A stretch of 59,680 nucleotides of DNA from Halothiobacillus sp. (GTDB taxonomy: Bacteria; Pseudomonadota; Gammaproteobacteria; Halothiobacillales; Halothiobacillaceae). Below are positions 53,350 to 59,680 of this stretch, in pieces; position 1 is the first letter of the stretch; each line of letters opens with the position of its first letter. The notes under the pieces were generated by a model. That model was not told the origin of the DNA and ran no database searches. It saw nothing but the letters and a program-made list of their open reading frames with translations. Where the stretch lies: the NCBI GenBank assembly GCA_020061705.1, contig JAGUXT010000051.1, forward strand, positions 1 through 59,680, read 5' to 3'. Position numbers and translations under genes: made by a program.

Positions 53350-55008
53350 ATGAATGATGCAGTCGCCACACCCAAGCAAAAGTCAAACCGCTGGATGGCG
53401 GATGTACTTCCCGGCCTGACGACCGCCGCCGTCGTGGTACCCAAGGCGCTTGCCTATGCCACCATTGCCCAGCTTCCCGTGCAGGCTGGCTTGTTCGCAG
53501 CCTTGGTGCCGATGGCGATCTACGCCGTACTCGGCAGCTCGCGCGTACTCAGCGTCAGCACCACCACCCCCATCGCCATTTTATGTGCCGTCGCGATTGG
53601 CGAAGCCTTGCGCAACGACCCCAGTCTTAACCCGCTGATTGCCGCCGCCACGCTTTCGCTGCTGGTGGGCGTGATGCTGCTGGCTGCGCGCGTGCTGCGC
53701 ATGGGCTTTCTGGCCGACTTCATCTCGGAGCCGGTGCTGACTGGCTTCAAGGCGGGCGTGGGCTTTGTCATCGTCGTCGATCAACTACCCAAACTGCTCG
53801 GCATCCACATCCACAAGGAAGGCTTTTTCCGCGATATTGTCGCAATACTCCATCAGGTGTCCGAGCTATCCTGGATTACCCTTGGCGTGGCTGGCGCGAC
53901 CCTGGCGGTCATTTTTCTATCCAAGCACTTTTTACCCCGCGCACCCGCCCCCTTGCTTGCCGTCGCCGCCGGGATTGCCGCCAGCGCGCTGCTGGGGCTG
54001 GATGGATTGGGGGTCAGCGTGGTCGGCCCCATCCAGGGCGGATTTCCCGGCCTGACGCTGCCACAACCCGCTCTGTTCGAGGACATGTGGCCTGCGGCGG
54101 CGGGCATCGCCTTGCTGTCCTTTACCGAGTCCATCGCCGCCGCACGCGCCTTTGTACAGCGCGGCGACCCGCCGATCAACGCGAACCGCGAACTGCTGGC
54201 CATTGGCGCCGCCAACGCGGCGGGAGCCTTCATCGGCTCGATGCCCGCAGGCGGCGGAACCTCGCAAACCGCCGTCAGCCGCAAGGCTGGATCGCAAACC
54301 CAGGCGGCCTCGCTGGTGGTGGCTGCTGCGGCCTTGGCGACCCTGCTGTTTCTCTCGCCGCTGATCGAACTCATGCCCCACGCCACGCTGGCTGCCGTGG
54401 TGATCGCCTACTCCATCGGCCTCATCAATCCGGCTGAGCTGGACGCTATTCGCAAGATTCGCCTCATGGAGTTCCTCTGGGCGCTAGTGGCCTGCCTGGG
54501 CGTGATGGTGCTGGGAACGCTCAAGGGCATTGTGGTGGCGATTGTGCTCTCGATGGTCAGCATCCTGTCGCTGGCCAATAACCCGCGCGTTGATGAGCTG
54601 CGCCGCAAACCGGGCACACAGGTTTTCCGCCCGCGTTCAGACGAACATCCTGAAGACGAAAGCATCCCCGGCCTGCTGATTGCCCGCCCGGAAAGCGGCA
54701 TCTATTTTGCCAACGCTCGCAACGTCAGCGCAAAACTGCGCGAACTGGCTCCAGACAATCTTCCAGAGGTGGTGCTGCTCGACCTTTCAGCCGTGCCCAT
54801 GCTTGAGTTCACTGCGCTACAAATGTTGATCGAAGCCGAAGAACGGCTACGCGGCGAAGGCACGGAGCTTTGGCTGGCCGCGCTCAACCCCGAAGTTCTG
54901 GCGCTTGTGCAGCGCACCCCGCTGGCCGAACGACTGGGACGTGAACGCATGTATTTCACCGTGGAGCGAGCTGTCGAGGCCTACAACGCACGCCCCCCCT
55001 GTCGCTGA
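53350..55008 (+). CDS. SulP-family anion permease with STAS domain
   Basis: 552 residues. About ten to twelve membrane segments with PGLTTAAVVVPKALAYATIAQLPVQAGLFAALVP and FIGSMPAGGGTSQTAVSRKAGSQT, SulP hallmarks. The C-terminal STAS domain (about 435-545) reads LPEVVLLDLSAVPMLEFTALQML, with Glu rather than Asp-Ser at the usual phosphorylation spot. Members carry sulfate, bicarbonate or dicarboxylates; substrate not readable. Divergent from the DUF3302 set. Confidence 0.9.
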   Translation: MNDAVATPKQKSNRWMADVLPGLTTAAVVVPKALAYATIAQLPVQAGLFAALVPMAIYAVLGSSRVLSVSTTTPIAILCAVAIGEALRNDPSLNPLIAAATLSLLVGVMLLAARVLRMGFLADFISEPVLTGFKAGVGFVIVVDQLPKLLGIHIHKEGFFRDIVAILHQVSELSWITLGVAGATLAVIFLSKHFLPRAPAPLLAVAAGIAASALLGLDGLGVSVVGPIQGGFPGLTLPQPALFEDMWPAAAGIALLSFTESIAAARAFVQRGDPPINANRELLAIGAANAAGAFIGSMPAGGGTSQTAVSRKAGSQTQAASLVVAAAALATLLFLSPLIELMPHATLAAVVIAYSIGLINPAELDAIRKIRLMEFLWALVACLGVMVLGTLKGIVVAIVLSMVSILSLANNPRVDELRRKPGTQVFRPRSDEHPEDESIPGLLIARPESGIYFANARNVSAKLRELAPDNLPEVVLLDLSAVPMLEFTALQMLIEAEERLRGEGTELWLAALNPEVLALVQRTPLAERLGRERMYFTVERAVEAYNARPPCR

Positions 55009-55163
55009 AACCAATCCCGGAAGACTGTGACCAGGCGCTCCCCCCCCTCAAGCTCGGTTTTGAAAAAACCCAGCGCCGCCCTAACAGCAATCACAATTCC
55101 AGAAGGGTGCTACTCTCATTCTTGACCAGCGCCCGTTTCATCCGGAGGCTCCAGTAGAAGTCC

Positions 55164-55514
55164 ATGAATAGATGTACCCCCCAAATTCGAATACCCAATC
55201 GAGCATCCATCGGCAAGGCTGCATTGGTCACCGCCATTGCATCGATCGCAGCTCTGACCTCTGATATCACTCTTGATACCCGTGTCGTTGTTGCGGATGC
55301 CTCTGCCGTGATCGGCCGACCTGCAACCCCCCTGAGTTATGCAGGGGTGGCTCGACGCACCACTCGCCGCATGATTTATGCAACCTCCGTGTATGTCGCC
55401 ACACTGCCACCGAACTGCACGACGATCGTCATTGAAGGCGTTGCGCTTCAGCAGTGCGGATCGACCTACTATCAGGCCTCCGGCGCCCAGTACGTCGTGG
55501 TTGAGGTTCAGTAA
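55164..55514 (+). CDS. Small exported protein with SYAGVARR motif
   Basis: 116 residues with a hydrophobic leader (ALVTAIASIAALTS). It contains ASAVIGRPATPLSYAGVARRTTRR (about 47-70), nearly repeated in the gene at 56443. The tail has two Cys (LPPNCTT, VALQQCGSTYYQ) and resembles short exported proteins with a C-rich Tyr ending. I do not recognise the family. It is 95 bases before the DUF2092 gene; the 155 bases upstream show nothing definite. Confidence 0.6.
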   Translation: MNRCTPQIRIPNRASIGKAALVTAIASIAALTSDITLDTRVVVADASAVIGRPATPLSYAGVARRTTRRMIYATSVYVATLPPNCTTIVIEGVALQQCGSTYYQASGAQYVVVEVQ

Positions 55515-55609
55515 TCGAGCAGCCCGCGCCCTTCCAAATCTATCCAGGGCAGCACCTATCGCGTCGATTCGTCGCCATTCATTTAACCCAAACGAGGTAA
55601 CTTATCGTG

Positions 55610-56446
55610 ATGAAAAACACTCAACGAACTCTTGGCCTCGGCTGCGGCAGTACCGTAGCGAGCAGTCTTTTTCTTGCGGCGCTCATGCTCGCGGCACCCG
55701 TCGCACAGGCGATAGAAGGTGACGCGGAGGCTATTCTCAAAGCCATGAGCCAATATGTAGCCCAGCAAAAAAACATCGAACTCACCTTTGACAGCGATAT
55801 CGAGGTCGTCACGCCACAGTTGGAGAAGATTCAATTCACCAACTCAGGCGAAGCTCTGCTAAGCCGTCCGGACAAAATGCGCGCGCATCGCGTCGGTGGT
55901 TACGCGGATGTCGACATGGTTTTCGATGGCAAAACCCTGAGTATTCTGGGCAAGAACATCAACGGCTACATCCAGCGTGATTCAGCAGGTACGCTGGATC
56001 AGATGATCAACACCCTGCGCGCAGAGACGGGCGTTGCCTTCCCAGGAGCCGACCTTCTCCTGACAAACTCCTACGACACCCTGATGGCTGGCGTTATGGA
56101 AGCCAAACACATTGGGCGTGGTGTGATTGATGGCAAGGAATGCGAGCACCTCGCCTTCCGTAATTTCGACACCGACTGGCAGCTTTGGGTGCAAGTTGGC
56201 GACAAACCGATCCCATGCAAAATGGTCGTCACCAGCAAGATGCTGAACAGCGCGCCTCAATACACCGTGCGCATCAAGAGCTGGAAAACTGACGTTACCC
56301 CCAGCACGGATGCGTTCACATTCACCCCGCCCGCCGGCTCGCAGCGACTCGGTATGGAGTCCATGTCATCCCTCGACGAGTTGCCTCCCAGTGCTCCTGT
56401 AAGTCCATCTGCTCCCGTCACTCCAATCGCAGGAGAAAAGAAATGA
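55610..56446 (+). CDS. Exported DUF2092 protein
   Basis: 278 residues from ATG 55610; a GTG one codon earlier is equally placed to the GAGGT site. Signal peptide ends APVAQA. The rest (EGDAEAILKAMSQYVAQQKNIELTFDSDIEVV..QFTNSGEALLSRPDKMRAHRVGGYADVDMVFDGKTLSILGKNINGY) is typical of DUF2092, which has a LolA/LolB-like half-barrel for lipids by structural analogy. GKECEHLAFRNFDTDWQLWVQVGDKPIPCKMVVTSK is also characteristic. Overlaps the next gene by ATGA. Confidence 0.85.
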   Translation: MKNTQRTLGLGCGSTVASSLFLAALMLAAPVAQAIEGDAEAILKAMSQYVAQQKNIELTFDSDIEVVTPQLEKIQFTNSGEALLSRPDKMRAHRVGGYADVDMVFDGKTLSILGKNINGYIQRDSAGTLDQMINTLRAETGVAFPGADLLLTNSYDTLMAGVMEAKHIGRGVIDGKECEHLAFRNFDTDWQLWVQVGDKPIPCKMVVTSKMLNSAPQYTVRIKSWKTDVTPSTDAFTFTPPAGSQRLGMESMSSLDELPPSAPVSPSAPVTPIAGEKK

Positions 56447-56793
56447 AATACAGCGCACGCAGATATCTGTTCACGTTCGTGGCAATGACCGCCTTGTGGC
56501 TTTGCAACGGTTCAATCAACACCCAATCGTATAGCCTGTTCGCCTCTGCACATGCTGTGGTAGGTCATCCTGCAACCCCGGTGAGTTATGCTGGCGTGGC
56601 TCGGCGGAACACCGTGGGCGCTGGAGCGCCAGGTGTGGGCGTGGCTCCTGGCGTTGGAGCAGGCGGTGTCGGCGGGCCGGCCTCCGGGGTCGGCGTACTG
56701 CCTGGAGCAGGCGCTGGACAGGCGGGTGTCGGCTATAGTGGTGGCGTCGGCGTAAATGCTGGCGGCCCGGTCAATCGGGCGGGCGTGCGCTGA
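56443..56793 (+). CDS. Small exported Gly/Val/Ala-rich protein with SYAGVARR motif
   Basis: 116 residues, coupled to the DUF2092 gene by ATGA. After a hydrophobic leader comes HAVVGHPATPVSYAGVARRNT, then about 60 residues made almost only of Gly, Ala, Val and Pro (GVGVAPGVGAGGVGGPASGVGV). Low complexity; function unknown. The motif shared with the gene at 55164 suggests both act with the DUF2092 protein. Confidence 0.65.
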   Translation: MKYSARRYLFTFVAMTALWLCNGSINTQSYSLFASAHAVVGHPATPVSYAGVARRNTVGAGAPGVGVAPGVGAGGVGGPASGVGVLPGAGAGQAGVGYSGGVGVNAGGPVNRAGVR

Positions 56794-57051
56794 TCATTAT
56801 TGACCCGATCATTTATCGCATTCCTCCAACGCCTCTGGTGTCTGCGGCGTTGACCTCACTTCCGCCTCGCCAGAATGCCGACCGAATGAGCGTCATTCCC
56901 CAGAGCGGTACGATGTTGTCCGTGTCTGCCTTCACTATAAAGTGTGGCTTTTAAGCTCCCACTCCCTCCCCCTCAGCGGGGGACAGGGGGCTAAAAGCTT
57001 GCATCACAATGGGCAATTTAACAGGGGCGCAAACAGACCATAAGAGCCAGT
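56794..57051. other. Intergenic stretch without recognisable gene
   Basis: No convincing ORF. At 56961-56992 there is a G/C-run palindrome (CTCCCTCCCCCTCAGCGGGG...GGGGG) of a sort common as dispersed intergenic sequence. The 564-base gap to the broken gene at 57358 also contains the repeat listed next. Confidence 0.5.
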
Positions 57052-57226
57052 AATAAATCTCGACCAACGGATGCAGTACAAACGAAAAACCGCCGAAAAA
57101 ACGCAGTATAGACAACTACGCGAGCATTTTGAGGTGGTTTTTTGTGCCGCAATGCGCCGTTCAGTGAGATTTGAAATAGGCTTTAAGAATCTGTTTACGA
57201 TTTTTCACGATGGATGCCGGATGGCG
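57052..57226. repeat. Degenerate copy of the oxyR-side palindromic element
   Basis: 57052-57180 matches the interior of the element at 7982-8126 (for example CCAACGGATGC, CGCAGTATAGACAACTACG, GAGCATTTTGAGGT, GCCGCAATGCGC, TTCAGTGAG). It is followed at 57184-57226 by a second left end (AAGAATCTGTTTACGAT...GGATGCCG). Probably two old insertions. Confidence 0.65.
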
Positions 57227-57357
57227 GTATACATGCTTTTGACTCCATCCCCCCTCACGGGAGAGTGCTGGGGAGAGGCGAGCAAGCCAAATACACAATC
57301 GGCTGGCGTATGATCATCCGTTGATGCCCGAATATTTCGTTCGCAAGGCGCCATGCA

Positions 57358-58568
57358 ATGAGCACACCACCTCCGCATCCAAGTGACAACCTGCTGCGCA
57401 ACCCTCCAGACTTTTCGCTGGTGCACGGCAGGCCGCTGTTCCAGATTTTCCTGCGCACGCATCTCTCGAATGATGCGATGGAGCTGGCGCGCCAACGCAC
57501 CATCGTTATCGCCCTGCTGGCCTGGCTCCCGCTTTTCCTGTTATCGGCACTGGACGGGCATCTCCTGGGTGGCGTTGCCGTTCCCTTCCTGATGGACACC
57601 GAGGTGCACATCCGCTTTTTTTAGCGGCCATACCCATGATGGTCGGCGCGGAACTGATAGTACACCGGCGCATGCACCTGCTCGTCAGGCAGTTCATGGA
57701 GCGCAACCTGGTTCCCGATACTGCTCTGCCGCGCTTTGATGCCGCCATTCACTCGGCATTCCGCCTGCGCAACTAGACGCTCGCCGAGGTACTGCTGCTC
57801 GCCTTTGTCTATGGTGTTGGCGTGCTGATTGTCTGGCGCTATTTCATGGCGATTGACGCGCCCACCTGGTACGCCGTGCCGACGTCGGATGGCTTCAACC
57901 TTTCGCTCGCTGGCATGTGGTTTGTGTTTTTGAGCTTGCCACTTTTCCAGTTTCTTCTGCTGCGCTGGTATTTCCGCCTGTTTATCTGGGCACGTTTTCT
58001 CTGGCAGGTGTCGCGCATCAAATTGAACCTGATCCCCACCCACCCCGACCGCACCGGGGGACTTGGTTTTCTGGCTGACACGGTCTATGCCTTTATCCCG
58101 TTACTGATGGCGCACGGCGCACTGGTTGCCGGCAACCTCGCCAATCATATTTTCTACCTCGGCTCGACCCTATCCGAATACCAGGGCATCGTTGCCCTTA
58201 TGGTCGACTTTCTGCTGATTGTGGTTCTCGGCCCGCTGTTTGTCTTCACACCCCAGCTTGCCGAGGTGAAGCGCACCGGCAAGCGTGAATATGGCGTCTT
58301 GGCGCAGCGTTATGTGCATGAGTTTGATCGCAAATGGCTGCGCGGCGGTGCGCCTGCCGACGAGCCGCTGCTGGGTAGCGCCGATATCCAGTCTCTCGCT
58401 GACTTGAACAACGGCTATGAGGTGGTGCGCACGATGCACACCTCACCCGTTTCGAAGGAGGCCATCCTCCGCTTGGCAATCGCTGTGGTTGTGCCGATTG
58501 TCCCGCTGGCCCTCACCATGATGCCACTGGAGGAGTTGCTGAAAAAGTTGTTGGGGATTTTGTTGTAA
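57358..58568 (+). pseudogene. Broken polytopic membrane protein gene (frameshift plus stop)
   Basis: Two reading frames join into one ~400-residue membrane protein. 57358-57624 codes for the front (ending DTEVHIRFF) and stops at a run of seven T (57616-57622); adding one T would continue as LAAIPMMVGAELIVHRRMHLLVRQF in the next frame. That frame meets TAG at 57774-57776 (SAFRLRN-stop-TLAEVLLLAF) and is then open to 58568. The tail has several membrane segments and NLIPTHPDRTGGLGFL. I do not recognise the family. A single error could explain one lesion but not both. Confidence 0.75.
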
Positions 58569-58636
58569 AAGGGGGGGCGGCGTAGCACTCCCCATTTCAG
58601 ATCGAAAATCCCGCCCACAAAACGACTGACAGGCTG

Positions 58637-59602
58637 CTAGGGCATCACCACCGTCCAGCCTGTCGAGTCAAATTTTTCCATTTTTGCACCCAACGCGCTG
58701 GAATCATCACCCGAATCCTTTTCAAACACCGCGCCGTTCTGATTGACGATAAAGGTCATCACCCCACTCACACCATACTCGGCGGGATAGGCCACCATGG
58801 CGAAGCCCGCAAGCATGCGACCGTTAATCATGTAGTCATACGCGCCACCCGCTGCACCTTCGCCCTGGCGGGTGAGGATGCGGAAATGGTAACCACGGTA
58901 AGCATCACCCTGTTTGTGACCTTCAAGATAAGCCGAGCTGGCCGCAATAAGTGGGCCGAAGGGACTTTGCTCCTCGACCTTGGCGGCATCCGCAGGCCAA
59001 TACAAACCATCACGTTGACCGTCTGCGCTGGCCAGCTTCTGCGCAAACTCCAGCACTCCGTCGCCATTACGGTCGCGTGCGGCGTATTCACGCTGGGCGC
59101 GGACATAGGCGCGCAGCACGTCAATGGCGCTAAGTTCATTCGCACCGATATAGCGGTTCAATAATTCCTCTGCACCCTCGACGGTGGCAAAGTGCCAGCG
59201 CTGATCGACCCGCACAAGCGGTATGGGAAAAGGCCAGGCCTTGTCGCCGATGACCAACTCCTGACGATCCGGGGCAAGCTCATGCAACACGCTCAGGGTT
59301 TGCATGGCTGCCAAAATCCTGGCTCGATTTGCGCTGCTTGCCGCTTGGTCAGGCTGGATGAAAAGGTCTTTGTACTCTTCGCCAAACAGCTTGAGTATCG
59401 GTTCATTGCCGCCGCTCTTGAGAGCATCCTTGAGTGCCGTTACGGCCTCTTCGGGTGTGGCAAAGGTTTCCTGTGGCGCCGCAAAGGCCGACAGGGGCAA
59501 GAGCATGAGCAGCGCCTGCATCATGCTGCGTAAAAATGTAAAACTCGGGCGAAGTAGGTGCATGGCATTAGCTTCTTTTTGAATGGTAAAAATTAAGTGC
59601 AT
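58637..59602 (-). CDS. Exported DUF2950 protein
   Basis: 321 residues from ATG 59602, chosen for GGAGG eight bases upstream; ATG 59563 would give a tidier signal peptide (MHLLRPSFTFLRSMMQALLMLLPLSAFA). FATPEEAVTALKDALKSGGNEPILKLFG, the ARDRNGDGVLEFAQKLAS stretch, GLYWP, GPLIAAS and GYHFRILTRQGEGA are DUF2950 hallmarks. Function unknown. It follows a DUF3300-type gene by 15 bases, the usual pairing. Confidence 0.88.
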   Translation of the reverse strand: MHLIFTIQKEANAMHLLRPSFTFLRSMMQALLMLLPLSAFAAPQETFATPEEAVTALKDALKSGGNEPILKLFGEEYKDLFIQPDQAASSANRARILAAMQTLSVLHELAPDRQELVIGDKAWPFPIPLVRVDQRWHFATVEGAEELLNRYIGANELSAIDVLRAYVRAQREYAARDRNGDGVLEFAQKLASADGQRDGLYWPADAAKVEEQSPFGPLIAASSAYLEGHKQGDAYRGYHFRILTRQGEGAAGGAYDYMINGRMLAGFAMVAYPAEYGVSGVMTFIVNQNGAVFEKDSGDDSSALGAKMEKFDSTGWTVVMP

Positions 59603-59617
59603 TGCAGAAACCTCCAA

Positions 59618-59680
59618 TTAGCGCCGCCCACCGCCTCGGCCGCCGCCCCCACCGCGCGCACCGCCCCCGCCACGAGACCC
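59618..59680 (-). CDS. C-terminal end of a DUF3300-type protein (5' part beyond window)
   Basis: The last 20 codons before TAA (59620-59618) read GSRGGGGARGGGGGRGGGRR, the Gly/Arg-rich tail typical of DUF3300 proteins that precede DUF2950 genes. Only this tail is in the window, so the call rests on composition and neighbourhood. Confidence 0.6.
   Translation of the reverse strand, partial: GSRGGGGARGGGGGRGGGRR

Overview
The window is 59.7 kb of GC-rich, gene-dense chromosome from a Gram-negative proteobacterium. Outer-membrane proteins (BtuB, a TolC-like factor, lipoproteins), type IV pilus genes, an OxyR/MnmG-RsmG-ParA-ParB neighbourhood and a NasR-type nitrate regulator fit Gammaproteobacteria or Betaproteobacteria. 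No rRNA gene is present, so I cannot decide between them. No phage, CRISPR array or complete insertion sequence was seen. Short palindromic repeats are abundant, and several supply stop codons or sit at transcription-control points.

Layout. 1-2913 (minus): 5'-complete but truncated gene for a secreted metzincin protease with InlB-type repeats. 3128-9615: Orn/Lys/Arg decarboxylase, a small PLDc_N/SHOCT membrane protein, thiO and oxyR diverging from overlapping start codons, a membrane-anchored cold-shock protein and speE. 9741-13931: mnmG-rsmG-parA-parB, all overlapping by ATGA, usually near the replication origin, followed by five end-to-end hairpins. 14238-17447: pilC-pilD-coaE and a convergent ygfX-like gene.

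17669-35136 is a nitrate-assimilation region. nasR (NIT-ANTAR antiterminator) precedes nrtABC, an unusually long NirB that carries an extra flavoprotein module, a class I glutamine amidotransferase and nirD; mazEF and a yeeE-type gene follow. Then come nasA, cysG, ybiB and mobA. Upstream of both nrtA and nasA the same regulatory unit can be read by eye: a sigma-54 -24/-12 promoter, two hexaloop hairpins with A at loop position 1 and G at position 4, and an intrinsic terminator whose 5' arm overlaps the second hairpin. This predicts that NasR, charged with nitrate or nitrite, switches on uptake/nitrite reduction and nitrate reduction/siroheme/molybdopterin synthesis together.

35220-48468: two lipoproteins, then a cobalamin riboswitch controlling btuB-cobO-btuF. 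A response regulator and an exported rhodanese interrupt the set before btuC-btuD. trxB is followed by two membrane genes resembling NuoK and PntB but lacking their key residues. 48443-53185 (minus): ppk2-yfbR and a DUF3302-HlyD-TolC-like efflux set. 53350-59680: SulP permease, a three-gene exported cluster (DUF2092 between two small proteins sharing a motif), a broken membrane-protein gene, and a DUF3300-DUF2950 pair cut by the window end.

All functional calls come from reading translated sequence and motifs; no database search was made.
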